Both the position numbers and the translations under genes were made by a program. A DNA stretch of 64,000 nt from Gammaproteobacteria bacterium. Lineage in GTDB: Bacteria > Pseudomonadota > Gammaproteobacteria > Pseudomonadales > Cellvibrionaceae. Location: assembly GCA_004173475.1 (NCBI GenBank), contig SEBU01000005.1, positions 430,974-494,973 on the forward strand. Direction: 5' to 3'. The notes beneath the pieces are model-generated. The model was not told the DNA's origin, ran no database searches, and saw nothing but the letters and a program-made list of their open reading frames with translations. This document shows, in pieces, positions 52,986-62,258 of this stretch. The first letter of the stretch is position 1. The number at the start of each line of letters is the position of its first letter.

Positions 52986-55508
52986 ATGACAAAAGAGGCT
53001 TTACCGCCAGCCACATTGAGTGAAGACCATCTTCACAGGCTGATCTCCACAATCCCCCAACAGGTCTGGACCGCTCGTCCTGACGGTGGGCTAGATTTTG
53101 TGAATCAACAGGTCATTGACTATTTCGGCAAAAGCATCCTAAAGGCTGGCTGGATTGAAGTACTCCACCCTGACGATGTCCACGAAACCATTTTGAAATG
53201 GACCCGAAGCCTGGCGACCGGAGAAAATTACGAGGCTGTTTTCCGTTTGCGTCGCGCCGACGGAGTTTATCGCTGGCATATTGCCCGGGCTTCTGCGTTG
53301 CTCAATCCAGCAGGTGAGGTTATTCAGTGGGTAGGCACCAGTACAGACATTACGGAGCGCAAGGAGGCTGAAGCTGCGCTGGCGGTGAGTGAAGCGCATC
53401 TTGCGGCAGCCCAGACGAGAGCGCTGATTGGTAGCTGGGAACTGGATTTAGCGACGGGCATTGGCTCGGCGACGGCAGAGTGGTTTCAAATCATGCAGCG
53501 CGACCCCGCCTCTGGCATGCCCACTCTCGACGAATTTGTTGAAACAATCCACCCCCAAGACCGCGACAGAGTACGAGCACATCATCTGCAAGCAATTGCA
53601 GACAAAAATGATCGCAAGTTTGACTTCCGTATGCTCATGCCCGACGGCAGCACGCGTTGGATAGAAGCCCGCAGCATTACGATTTTTGATGCGGCTGACC
53701 AACCTATTCGCATGGAAGGAACTGCTCAGGAAATTAGCGATCGCAAGCAAGTCGAAGAAGCGTTGCTAACTAGCACAGAGTTGCTGAACGTATCGCAGTC
53801 CGTCGCAAAGATGGGTGGATGGCAATTTGATATTAAGACCAACGAACTCTTTTGGACCGACCAGATTTATCATCTTCTGGATTCTGTACGAGAGGATCTC
53901 ACGCTTGAATCCAGCCTGGAGTTTTTTTCTAACGACTCCCAGCCCTTAATTATCAAGGCTTTCAATGAAGCAATAGAACGTGGCCAGGATTTTGATCTTG
54001 AGCTGGAAATGATTAGCTACACCCAGCGAAAAATTGATGTGCGCGTGATTTGTAAAATTACGCGCGAGAACAACATCCCGGTGAAAATGAACGGGATCAT
54101 CCAAGACATCAGCGAACAGAAGTCAGCCCAGCTCGCGTTGGAAACCGCTAATTACGAGCTCGAGTATGCCAATCGGATCCTAGAGCATATTGCCCATTAC
54201 GATGCCCTCACCCACCTTCCCAATCGCGTGCTATTGGCAGATCGTATGCAGCAGGCCATGCTTCACAATCAGCGCAGCGGTGAATCGCTCGCGGTAGCAT
54301 TTATTGATCTGGATGGCTTTAAAGCCATTAATGATCAATACGGTCATGGCACCGGCGACAAATTGTTAATCACCATTGCGCGGCGAATGAAAGCGGCGTT
54401 ACGTGAGAGCGATACGCTTGCGCGAATTGGCGGCGATGAATTTGTGGTAGTGCTGACCCACTTAAAAAACGTTAATGATTGTGAACCCCTGTTGCGGCGT
54501 ATCCTTGATGCAGCGGCCGAACCGGTTCAACTCGACGAACTCGTGCTACAAGTTTCAGCCAGTATTGGCGTTACCATTCATCCTCAAGACGGCGTGGATG
54601 CCGAACAATTACTCCGCCATGCCGACCAGGCGATGTACCTTGCCAAACAAGCCGGTAAAAATTGTTATCACCTGTTCGACGTTGCTCAAGATGTGGCTGT
54701 AAAACATAAACGCGAAAACCTCGAACATATACGCACGGCCCTGCGCAACAAAGAATTCGTTCTCTACTATCAACCGAAAGTGAATATGCGCACCGGAACC
54801 GTTGTGGGTGCCGAGGCGCTTATTCGCTGGCAGCACCCCGAGCGCGGCTTGCTTGCTCCCGCCAGTTTCTTGCCCATTATTGAAAATCACTTGTTGAGCG
54901 TAGAACTTGGCGAGTGGGTTATAGCGACCGCGCTTAGCCAAATGGCCGACTGGCAATCACAAGGCTTGGACATACCTATCAGCGTTAATGTTGGTGCGCT
55001 GCAATTACAACAAAGCAACTTTGCAAATCGTTTGGAAGAGCTGCTGTTTTTGGAGCCTGACGCTAACCCAAAGAATCTGGAACTGGAAATTTTGGAAACC
55101 AGCGCGCTGGAAGACATCAATCAGGTGTCTGCCGCTATTCACGCGTGCCAGGCATTGGGAGTTAGTTTTGCGTTGGATGATTTTGGTACAGGTTATTCAT
55201 CGCTTGCTTATTTAAAACGTCTACCGGCAGAGCTGCTGAAGATCGATCAAAGCTTTGTTCGCGACATGCTTGACGATTCGGACGATCTGGCAATCATTCA
55301 GGGGATTATAGGCTTGGCTACTGCGTTCCAGCGGCTGGTTATCGCTGAAGGAGTGGAGACAGTAGACCACGGAAAGAAACTACTATCGATAGGCTGCGAA
55401 CTTGCCCAGGGTTACGGGATAGCTCGCCCCATGCCTGCCGAAGCGTTTCCAGGCTGGGTAAAAACCTGGAGCACGGATGGTGCCTGGCTCAAATCCGACA
55501 ACGACTAG
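52986..55508 (+). CDS. PAS-GGDEF-EAL sensor (diguanylate cyclase / phosphodiesterase)
   Basis: About 840 residues from MTKEALPPATL; the track start is 53 codons upstream in sequence that does not look coding, and no start has a clear ribosome site. Three PAS/PAC sensor domains (about 15-130, 140-260, 265-375) precede a GGDEF domain with intact RIGGDEF and an RESD inhibitory site five residues before it. The EAL domain keeps EALIRW, NVGALQL, ILETSALED, DDFGTGYSS, LKIDQSF and IAEGVET. Both synthesis and breakdown of c-di-GMP are possible. No membrane helix is predicted, so the signal is sensed in the cytoplasm. Confidence 0.93.
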   Translation: MTKEALPPATLSEDHLHRLISTIPQQVWTARPDGGLDFVNQQVIDYFGKSILKAGWIEVLHPDDVHETILKWTRSLATGENYEAVFRLRRADGVYRWHIARASALLNPAGEVIQWVGTSTDITERKEAEAALAVSEAHLAAAQTRALIGSWELDLATGIGSATAEWFQIMQRDPASGMPTLDEFVETIHPQDRDRVRAHHLQAIADKNDRKFDFRMLMPDGSTRWIEARSITIFDAADQPIRMEGTAQEISDRKQVEEALLTSTELLNVSQSVAKMGGWQFDIKTNELFWTDQIYHLLDSVREDLTLESSLEFFSNDSQPLIIKAFNEAIERGQDFDLELEMISYTQRKIDVRVICKITRENNIPVKMNGIIQDISEQKSAQLALETANYELEYANRILEHIAHYDALTHLPNRVLLADRMQQAMLHNQRSGESLAVAFIDLDGFKAINDQYGHGTGDKLLITIARRMKAALRESDTLARIGGDEFVVVLTHLKNVNDCEPLLRRILDAAAEPVQLDELVLQVSASIGVTIHPQDGVDAEQLLRHADQAMYLAKQAGKNCYHLFDVAQDVAVKHKRENLEHIRTALRNKEFVLYYQPKVNMRTGTVVGAEALIRWQHPERGLLAPASFLPIIENHLLSVELGEWVIATALSQMADWQSQGLDIPISVNVGALQLQQSNFANRLEELLFLEPDANPKNLELEILETSALEDINQVSAAIHACQALGVSFALDDFGTGYSSLAYLKRLPAELLKIDQSFVRDMLDDSDDLAIIQGIIGLATAFQRLVIAEGVETVDHGKKLLSIGCELAQGYGIARPMPAEAFPGWVKTWSTDGAWLKSDND

Positions 55509-55509
55509 A

Positions 55510-55896
55510 TCAACGTGCCTTCTGGCTCGTTGGTTGATTACTTGCAGTTGAAGATTCGCTACTAGCATCCGAACTCAACTCACAAAACTGCTTTACCTTG
55601 TCAGCACCTTTTGAAGATGGTTTAGCAGCTTGTTGTTGCGTCCAAAACTGGCATTCCACACTTTCCTTTTTGGCCTTAGCCATCTTTTGATGCGTATAAG
55701 CTTCCTGCCGTTCATCGCGCTCCTGAGCGTTTTGCAATTCCACTTTTTCAATGTAATTGGTCACGACTTTATCGTTTACTTCAGGCTCTTGAGCTGCCAC
55801 AGCGACGACCTTACCTTCACGGGTAAAGATCAGAGTGAAAAGCACTATAGCCAAGGCAAACGAACCGATACTTACAAGCTTAAATGACGGGCGCAT
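55510..55896 (-). CDS. single-pass membrane hypothetical protein
   Basis: 128 residues. One N-terminal membrane helix (LVSIGSFALAIVLFTLIF) is followed by an acidic and Gln-rich helical segment (EKVELQNAQERDERQEAYTHQKMAKAKKE), two Cys residues and a Ser-rich tail. No family recognised. AGGAAC lies ten bases before ATG. It is convergent with the GGDEF-EAL gene, two bases apart at the stops. Confidence 0.55.
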   Translation of the reverse strand: MRPSFKLVSIGSFALAIVLFTLIFTREGKVVAVAAQEPEVNDKVVTNYIEKVELQNAQERDERQEAYTHQKMAKAKKESVECQFWTQQQAAKPSSKGADKVKQFCELSSDASSESSTASNQPTSQKAR

Positions 55897-56171
55897 TCAA
55901 ATGAGTTCCTTTTGGTTAAATTCCAGGGGAGCAGGGAAGTTACAGCGGCGCTATGGTAATTTAGTCGTTGAAAAATGTGAAGTTTTTCTATTCTAACTCT
56001 GAAAAAGGCAGGAATAGCACCTTAACAGGCTCTTGTGTCCATAGCCGACCCTCTCTCCAAGATCTATCTGTTCTCACCGCTTTACCTAATAACGTTTCAA
56101 CATGAATTAACCTCATTGAAAACTATCGCCATACTCCTTCAGCCTTTTATGAACAAATTTTAATCACCTTA
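55897..56171. other. intergenic before the padR promoter
   Basis: About 275 bases between the divergent small membrane protein gene and the padR-type gene. No ORF or RNA gene recognised; the promoter and operator of padR are listed separately. Confidence 0.35.
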
Positions 56172-56239
56172 TTGACACAGCTTACTGTGCGGCGCATAGT
56201 AATAAAACACTGTGCGGTACACAGTGTATGTCGCACAGT
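56172..56239 (+). promoter_or_regulatory. padR promoter with nested operator repeats
   Basis: TTGACA (56172-56177) and CATAGT (56195-56200) are 17 bases apart, a good sigma-70 promoter. ACTGTGCG occurs at 56184 and 56209 and inverted as CGCACAGT at 56232. The middle copy is part of the perfect palindrome ACACTGTG-CGGTA-CACAGTGT (56207-56227). This overlaps the promoter and start site region of the padR-type gene, so self-repression is likely. Confidence 0.75.
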
Positions 56240-56250
56240 ATGGAGTACCT

Positions 56251-56580
56251 ATGTCAGAAGAACATTTAGAGAAATTACGCCAAGAGCTACGCCGCGGAGT
56301 CCTTGTTCTTGCAGTGCTCGGCTCGTTGAAGCAGCCGCATTACGGGTACTCGTTACGTAAGCAAATGCAAGACGCTGGAATCGATATCGATGAAGGCACG
56401 CTTTATCCCCTGATCCGCAGGTTGGCAGATCAAGGCTTGCTCGACAGTGAATGGCAGCAAGGCGATGGCCGCGAGCGCCGCTACTACCAACTTTCACCTA
56501 TGGGCACGGAATTGCTCGCCAATTTAAGCAGTGAATGGCAGGCGCTTAACTCAAACATTGCAAAACTTCTGGAGATTTAA
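56251..56580 (+). CDS. PadR-family transcriptional regulator
   Basis: 109 residues. The winged helix reads RRGVLVLAVLGSLKQPHYGYSLRKQM, then IDEGTLYPLIRRLADQGLLDSEW and RRYYQLSPMGTELL. These are the standard PadR motifs. It lacks the long C-terminal helix domain, so it is the short PadR-s1 type. ATG at 56251 has GGAG five bases before it; the track start is 13 codons upstream inside the operator. It probably controls itself and the downstream HAAS gene through the palindromes in its promoter. Confidence 0.93.
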   Translation: MSEEHLEKLRQELRRGVLVLAVLGSLKQPHYGYSLRKQMQDAGIDIDEGTLYPLIRRLADQGLLDSEWQQGDGRERRYYQLSPMGTELLANLSSEWQALNSNIAKLLEI

Positions 56581-56581
56581 C

Positions 56582-57526
56582 ATGAAACTCATTGACCGTT
56601 ATATCAGTGCAGTTGCCCAGCAACTTCCTGTGAGCCGCCGCGATGACATTACTCGCGAACTGAGAGCAAATATTCTTGATCGTCTTGAAAGCTTTGAAGA
56701 TGAAACAGGCCACCCTGCCACATCCGAGGATGAATCAGCAATATTACGCGAACTTGGGCATCCCCAACGTGTAGCGGCAGGTTTCTTACCACCGCAAACG
56801 CTGGTCAACAGCAACTGGTTTCCGGTTTTCAAACAGAGCCTTACCTACGGCTTGCTGATCGTTTTTGTAGTGCAAATGATCGGCTTTGGAGTTACTTCAT
56901 TAAACAGCGGTGGGTTACACATCAGCGGATTTATAAGTCATTTTGTCCACGCCGCACTTATCATGTTTGCAGTTGTAACAGGCGTGTTTTACACCCTGAG
57001 TAACTTGAAGGCGACAGCGAATCTGTCTCCCTACTGCAAGTGGACGCCGGAGCAGTTGCCTCCTGTGCAACATCCATGGCAGCGCATCAAATTGGAAGAG
57101 AATCTAAACGAATTTGTCAGCAATTTATTTTTTCTCGTGATCGTTTGTTACGGGTATTGGATGTCTGAAAATGTCTTTGCGAAGTTTTCGATTAGCCCCA
57201 ACCCGAACCTGTCATATTGGGTTCTTCCACTGAGCCTATGGGCAATATTTTCGGTGGGATTCAGCTTATGGAAGTTTCGTTATAGCTACTGGACCCAATC
57301 CAAACTCTTGCTAGCGACGGTGCAAAATCTCTTGGGGTGCACAATTGCCATAGGTTTGTGGCTAGAACCGGAATTGTTTTTGAACCATAGCTTGCGCGCT
57401 TCAGTCGCCCAATTTATAAACCAAATAGCTCATTGGACACTGATCTGTTCATTCCTGATGTTTTTATTTTGGGCCGTCCGTAATTTATATTGGTTTAGTT
57501 TGATGCGTAAGATGGAAGAAAATTAA
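56582..57526 (+). CDS. HAAS-domain membrane protein, PadR partner
   Basis: About 314 residues from ATG at 56582, which lies one base after the padR stop with GGAG seven bases before it. The N-terminal about 70 residues (DRYISAVAQQLPVSRRDDITRELRANILDRLESFE ... LRELGHPQRVAAGF) form the HAAS helical domain that occurs beside PadR regulators. Six or so membrane helices follow. The family is thought to sense envelope state; the signal is unknown. The pair is a regulator-membrane protein unit. Confidence 0.85.
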   Translation: MKLIDRYISAVAQQLPVSRRDDITRELRANILDRLESFEDETGHPATSEDESAILRELGHPQRVAAGFLPPQTLVNSNWFPVFKQSLTYGLLIVFVVQMIGFGVTSLNSGGLHISGFISHFVHAALIMFAVVTGVFYTLSNLKATANLSPYCKWTPEQLPPVQHPWQRIKLEENLNEFVSNLFFLVIVCYGYWMSENVFAKFSISPNPNLSYWVLPLSLWAIFSVGFSLWKFRYSYWTQSKLLLATVQNLLGCTIAIGLWLEPELFLNHSLRASVAQFINQIAHWTLICSFLMFLFWAVRNLYWFSLMRKMEEN

Positions 57527-57535
57527 GCAACGTAT

Positions 57536-57594
57536 GTAGTAGCTCGCGCGTAGATTCGCTGTCGTCATTCATGCGGATCTACTTGAGCCACTAC
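57536..57594 (+). terminator. imperfect inverted repeat after the padR operon
   Basis: GTAGTAGCTCGCGCGTAGAT and ATCTACTTGAGCCACTAC pair imperfectly over nearly 18 bases around a 21-base loop, starting nine bases after the HAAS stop. There is no T-run, so it may be a protective 3' hairpin or part of a factor-dependent terminator. Confidence 0.4.
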
Positions 57595-57708
57595 GAACCA
57601 ATGGCTCTTTCGCCCACAACAAAATCAACCGCAAAAAAGTTTTTAGCTTTGCCCTTGATAAGCTAGCTAAAGCACAGATTACTGACATCCGCTGACACAT
57701 GCTTCACG

Positions 57709-57714
57709 TATAAT
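57709..57714 (+). promoter_or_regulatory. -10 element candidate for uvrA
   Basis: A consensus TATAAT lies about 35 bases before the uvrA ATG. The -35 is poor (TGACAT is 20 bases away). I found no LexA box in this stretch, so SOS control is not evident. Confidence 0.4.
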
Positions 57715-57748
57715 CCCGCCCTTTGCCCAAACTTTTGAGAAGTAGTAG

Positions 57749-60613
57749 ATGGATACGATTATTGTTCGCGGCGCCCGCACTCACAATCTTAAAAATATCG
57801 ACTTGGATATACCACGCGATAAATTAGTTGTAATCACAGGCCCTTCTGGGTCTGGTAAATCATCACTGGCATTCGACACTCTTTATGCAGAAGGCCAACG
57901 CCGTTATGTGGAATCGCTATCCACTTATGCTCGTCAATTCCTCTCCATGATGGAAAAGCCGGACATTGATCATATTGAAGGTTTGAGCCCGGCAATTTCC
58001 ATTGAGCAAAAATCCACTTCCCATAACCCGCGCTCAACAGTGGGAACCATCACTGAAATTTACGATTACCTGCGCTTGCTTTATGCACGTGTGGGCGAAG
58101 CACGCTGCCCGAATCACGGTGTTCCCCTCTCGGCCCAAACTATTAGCGAGATGGTCGATACAGTTACCGCACTTCCCGAAGGCAGCAAGCTTATGTTGCT
58201 AGCGCCTGTTATTCGTGAGCGCAAAGGCGAGCACCTGCACGTCTTTGAACAATTAAAACGCGATGGTTTTATTCGCGCTCGTATCGATGGCTTGCTCTGC
58301 GATCTCGACGATACACCAACGCTCGATAAGAAAAAGAAGCACACGGTGGAAGTAGTAATCGACCGCTTTAAAGTGCGTGACGATATCAAATTGCGCCTGG
58401 CTGAATCATTCGAAACGGCGCTCAAGCTTTCCGAAGGTATCGCCATTATTAGCGATATGGATGAAAAAGCGCCCGACAGGCTTTTTTCATCCAAACACTC
58501 CTGCCCGATTTGTGATTACAGCCTTACCGAACTTGAGCCTCGCCTTTTTTCCTTTAACAACCCTGCAGGCGCATGCCCTAGCTGTGATGGTTTGGGAGTT
58601 AAGCAGTTCTTTGACGAAGACAAAGTTATTCAGGACCCAAAACTCAGCCTGTCAGAAGGAGCTATTCGCGGCTGGGACAAGCGCAACGTGTATTACTTTC
58701 ATATGTTGGCATCCCTCGCCAAGCATTACGGTTTTAACGTAGATACGCCCTGGAATAAACTCAAAGCCAAACAACGTGAGGCCGTGCTTTATGGTTCCGG
58801 CGAGGAGGTAATCTCCTTCAATTACGTGAATGATCGCGGCGATGTTTACAAACGTAGCCACGCTTTCGAGGGCGTACTGCCCAATATGGAACGTCGCTAC
58901 CACGATACCGAATCCAATTCGGTTCGCGAGGACCTCACCAAATTTTTATCGACGCAAAACTGTCCGGAATGCGAAGGAGCACGTTTACGTGAAGAAGCGC
59001 GCAACGTGTTTATCGATGAAAAAACATTACCGGAAATTACTACCATGCCGGTATCGGAAGCACATGAATACTACATGCAACTGAGTTTTACCGGTCGTAA
59101 AGCGGGTATTGCGGACAAAGTGTTAAAAGAGCTGCGTGATCGGTTCCGATTTTTGGTAGACGTCGGTTTGAATTATCTAACGCTGAATCGCAGTGCCGAA
59201 ACCTTGTCCGGCGGTGAAGCACAGCGTATTCGCCTTGCCAGCCAAATCGGTGCAGGCTTGGTAGGCGTTATGTATATTCTTGATGAGCCTTCAATAGGTT
59301 TGCATCAGCGCGACAATGAACGTTTATTGAAAACCCTCACTCACCTGCGCGACATCGGTAATAGCGTGATAGTGGTTGAACATGATGAAGACGCCATTCG
59401 CCTCGCCGATCACGTCATTGACATAGGCCCAGGTGCGGGTGTTCACGGCGGCCAAGTGATCGCGCAAGGCAATGTCAAAGCCATCATGGCTAACAAGGAG
59501 TCCATCACCGGCCAATATTTAAGTGGCGCCCGTGAAATTGCCATTCCCGAAAAACGCAATCCGATTAACCCAAAACAAATGCTTAGACTGATTGGAGCCA
59601 AAGGCAATAATCTTCAAAATGTCACTTTGGAAATTCCGGTGGGATTAATGACTTGCGTAACGGGTGTGTCTGGTTCGGGAAAATCTACGCTCATTAATGC
59701 AACGCTACATCCACTGGCCGCCACTGCTCTTAATGGTGCAAGCACACTCACACCTGCTCCGCATGAAAAAGTTGAAGGCATGGATTTGTTCGACAAGTGT
59801 GTGGACATCGACCAATCGCCTATCGGCCGTACACCGCGTTCGAATCCGGCAACTTACACTGGAATTTTTACGCCTGTGCGCGATTTATTTGCAGGCACAC
59901 AAGAAGCACGCTCACGCGGTTATCAGCCTGGGCGTTTCAGTTTTAACGTAAAAGGCGGCCGCTGCGAAGCTTGTGAAGGCGATGGCGTAACCAAAGTAGA
60001 GATGCATTTCTTGCCGGACGTTTACGTTCCCTGTGATGTTTGCAAAGGCAAACGCTACAACCGCGAAACTCTCGACGTAAAATACAAGGGCAAAAATATT
60101 CATGAAGTATTGGAAATGACAGTTGAAGACGCGCGTGTATTTTTCGATGCAATTCCTTCCATCGCCAATAAATTGCAAACTTTAATTGATGTTGGTCTTA
60201 CCTACATTTGTTTAGGGCAAGCCGCGACAACTTTATCCGGCGGTGAAGCGCAGCGTGTAAAACTTGCAAAAGAATTATCCAAACGTGATACCGGAAAAAC
60301 ACTTTATATTTTGGACGAACCAACTACCGGTTTGCACTTTTATGATATCCAACAACTATTAAATGTTTTGCATCGCTTGCGCGATCACGGAAATACTGTG
60401 GTGGTAATCGAACATAATTTAGATGTAATAAAAACTGCGGATTGGATTGTAGATTTGGGGCCTGAAGGCGGAAGTGGCGGCGGAAAAATTATCGCGACCG
60501 GCACACCAGAAGAAGTTGCAAAAACCCCACATTCATATACAGGAATATTTTTAGCGCCTATGCTAAAAAAGAAAGCGAGCCCAGCAACAAAACGCAAAGC
60601 TGCAGCAAAATAA
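57749..60613 (+). CDS. uvrA: excinuclease ABC subunit A
   Basis: 954 residues, normal for UvrA. It finds DNA damage with UvrB in nucleotide excision repair. Two ABC modules are complete: Walker [10 protein letters not shown] near 31-39 and GVSGSGKST near 642, signatures [16 protein letters not shown] and [16 protein letters not shown], and Walker [11 protein letters not shown] and [10 protein letters not shown]. The two zinc modules are [13 protein letters not shown]...CPSCDGLG and [12 protein letters not shown]...[10 protein letters not shown] Lys/Ala-rich tail closes it. In Pseudomonas it is divergent from the MFS-ssb pair; here about 7 kb separates them. Confidence 0.98.
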   Translation: MDTIIVRGARTHNLKNIDLDIPRDKLVVITGPSGSGKSSLAFDTLYAEGQRRYVESLSTYARQFLSMMEKPDIDHIEGLSPAISIEQKSTSHNPRSTVGTITEIYDYLRLLYARVGEARCPNHGVPLSAQTISEMVDTVTALPEGSKLMLLAPVIRERKGEHLHVFEQLKRDGFIRARIDGLLCDLDDTPTLDKKKKHTVEVVIDRFKVRDDIKLRLAESFETALKLSEGIAIISDMDEKAPDRLFSSKHSCPICDYSLTELEPRLFSFNNPAGACPSCDGLGVKQFFDEDKVIQDPKLSLSEGAIRGWDKRNVYYFHMLASLAKHYGFNVDTPWNKLKAKQREAVLYGSGEEVISFNYVNDRGDVYKRSHAFEGVLPNMERRYHDTESNSVREDLTKFLSTQNCPECEGARLREEARNVFIDEKTLPEITTMPVSEAHEYYMQLSFTGRKAGIADKVLKELRDRFRFLVDVGLNYLTLNRSAETLSGGEAQRIRLASQIGAGLVGVMYILDEPSIGLHQRDNERLLKTLTHLRDIGNSVIVVEHDEDAIRLADHVIDIGPGAGVHGGQVIAQGNVKAIMANKESITGQYLSGAREIAIPEKRNPINPKQMLRLIGAKGNNLQNVTLEIPVGLMTCVTGVSGSGKSTLINATLHPLAATALNGASTLTPAPHEKVEGMDLFDKCVDIDQSPIGRTPRSNPATYTGIFTPVRDLFAGTQEARSRGYQPGRFSFNVKGGRCEACEGDGVTKVEMHFLPDVYVPCDVCKGKRYNRETLDVKYKGKNIHEVLEMTVEDARVFFDAIPSIANKLQTLIDVGLTYICLGQAATTLSGGEAQRVKLAKELSKRDTGKTLYILDEPTTGLHFYDIQQLLNVLHRLRDHGNTVVVIEHNLDVIKTADWIVDLGPEGGSGGGKIIATGTPEEVAKTPHSYTGIFLAPMLKKKASPATKRKAAAK

Positions 60614-60632
60614 AAGCCTAAAGCGAAAAATA

Positions 60633-60682
60633 TATTATGAAGCTAATCTATTGTGTAACCACGATAGATTAGCTTCATAATA
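60633..60682. terminator. perfect 19-base inverted repeat between uvrA and the EEP gene
   Basis: TATTATGAAGCTAATCTAT (60633-60651) is matched exactly by its reverse complement (60664-60682) around a 12-base loop. It lies between two convergent genes, 19 bases after the uvrA stop and 12 before the other. It probably ends both transcripts, though it has only short T-runs. Confidence 0.7.
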
Positions 60683-60694
60683 GCCAGCAAAATA

Positions 60695-61582
60695 TTAATG
60701 CGTTTTGATAATTTTTAATTTCGCAGTAACGGCATAATGATCCGATGAAAAACCAATTTTAGGATCGTCTTTTATAATTTCAGAAGCTACTACAGTTATA
60801 TCGCTAGACGTAAAAATATAATCCACTTTACAGGATTCATTCTGTTTGCCGAACTCATGAAAAGTCCCCGTCTTTTCATCGACATTAATAGCGCGATAAG
60901 AATCTTTTAAATTGATGGGTGAATTTCCCGCACCAAGCAAGTACTGAATTGAATCTTCAGCCTCACATGCGTTGAAGTCACCGCTCAGAACAACTGGGTC
61001 ATGCGGATGCTTTCGATCTGCAATAGTCCGCGCCAACAGCGTGGCTGACAATAAACGCTCTCTCGGTACGAGAGGAAAATGCGTATTAAAAATATAAATC
61101 GCTCTCTCAGATTTTTTCTCGATAAAACGCCCCCAAGTGACCACACGTGGAAATTGCATGTTCCAGCCGTTGGAACCTGGAATCTCCGGTGTTGGCGATA
61201 GCTGCAAAGTTCCAGTGTCATAATTATCAAGTTTCCAATTTTTCTTTTTGTAAAAAATCTGGACGCCTTCTCCACCCGAATCTTGATTGCGACCGCGTCC
61301 AATTTGACCGTATCCATCAAAGCTATTATTTATATCCGTCAGCACTTCAGGTAATGCTTCCTGAATGCCGAAAAAGTCAGGATTTTGATGTTTAATTAAA
61401 GCTAAAACGCGAGGCTTCCTTGAAACCCAATCATTCGGATGGGGATCCACAGGCACACGCACGTTAAATGTCATTATTTTTGTATTAATTGAATTCGAAG
61501 CAGCATTAGCAGGAAATGAAACAGATAAAACTGAAAATAATAAAAATAAAATAATTAGACGGCTGACAAAGAGAATATTCAT
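60695..61582 (-). CDS. secreted endonuclease/exonuclease/phosphatase-family protein
   Basis: 295 residues with a signal peptide (LIILFLLFSVLSVSFPANA). The fold's motifs are in order: MTFNVR, FFGIQEA (metal Glu), NTHFPLVPRERL, SGDFNACEAED, and the C-terminal SSDHYAV with the catalytic Asp-His. This group includes secreted nucleases, sphingomyelinase-like enzymes and phosphatases; the substrate is not readable. GAGATT lies before ATG. It sits between rplQ and uvrA, on the minus strand, where Pseudomonas has other genes. Confidence 0.88.
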   Translation of the reverse strand: MNILFVSRLIILFLLFSVLSVSFPANAASNSINTKIMTFNVRVPVDPHPNDWVSRKPRVLALIKHQNPDFFGIQEALPEVLTDINNSFDGYGQIGRGRNQDSGGEGVQIFYKKKNWKLDNYDTGTLQLSPTPEIPGSNGWNMQFPRVVTWGRFIEKKSERAIYIFNTHFPLVPRERLLSATLLARTIADRKHPHDPVVLSGDFNACEAEDSIQYLLGAGNSPINLKDSYRAINVDEKTGTFHEFGKQNESCKVDYIFTSSDITVVASEIIKDDPKIGFSSDHYAVTAKLKIIKTH

Positions 61583-61673
61583 GAATTAAATCTCAAGGCA
61601 AGCGAACAAACTAGGTACATTTATTAACAACTGATTGCTGTAAATAGAAAGGTTAGCATTTCATTTAACCCAA

Positions 61674-61710
61674 AACAAAAACGCCAGGCATTTGCCTGGC
61701 GTTTTTGTTT
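61674..61710 (-). terminator. intrinsic terminator of the alpha operon (after rplQ)
   Basis: CAAAAACGCCAGGCA and TGCCTGGCGTTTTTG form a 15-base perfect stem with a two-base loop. On the minus strand the T-run is well placed and the structure ends about 20 bases after the rplQ stop. It can also act in the other direction. Confidence 0.93.
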
Positions 61711-61730
61711 AATCTGTATTTGCGAATTAC

Positions 61731-62123
61731 TTATTCGGCATCTACTTCAACAGCTTTAGCTGCAACAGGGCGACCAACAAGCTCAACGTAAGCCATTGGC
61801 GCTTTATCACCAGAACGGAAACCGCATTTCAAAACACGCAGGTAGCCACCTGGACGAGTGTTATAACGTGGGCCCAATTCGCTGAACAACTTACCTACCG
61901 CTTGCTTGCTATTCAAACGAGCAAAAGCCAAACGACGGTTAGCAACGCTGTCCACTTTAGCCAAAGTGATCAAAGGCTCTGCAAAACGGCGCAGCTCTTT
62001 CGCTTTAGGTAAAGTAGTTTTAATTAATTCGTGCTCAACCAAAGAAGTTACCATGTTACGGAACATAGCTTTGCGGTGAGAAGAGTTACGGCCTAACTGA
62101 CGACCACTTAATTTATGACGCAT
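61731..62123 (-). CDS. rplQ: 50S ribosomal protein L17
   Basis: 130 residues beginning [24 protein letters not shown], the universal L17 start, with [19 protein letters not shown] and [22 protein letters not shown]17 sits near the peptide exit of the large subunit. The C-terminal tail ([13 protein letters not shown]) is slightly longer than the core. It is the last gene of the alpha operon, 135 bases after rpoA. AAGG precedes ATG. Confidence 0.98.
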   Translation of the reverse strand: MRHKLSGRQLGRNSSHRKAMFRNMVTSLVEHELIKTTLPKAKELRRFAEPLITLAKVDSVANRRLAFARLNSKQAVGKLFSELGPRYNTRPGGYLRVLKCGFRSGDKAPMAYVELVGRPVAAKAVEVDAE

Positions 62124-62258
62124 GACAAATTACCTTCAAAAAGGATTGCTAAAAGCAATCTCGTTAATCACCCGCACCGAAGTGAGTTGACGGGCGAACT
62201 AATAATAAAAAATAAAGCGGGTATCGCCTAAGCAATACCCGCCTTATTTTTCGGTTTC

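Noticed and set aside
57660-57748. LexA/SOS box upstream of uvrA
   Set aside because: No CTG-N10-CAG sequence close to consensus was found in this stretch.
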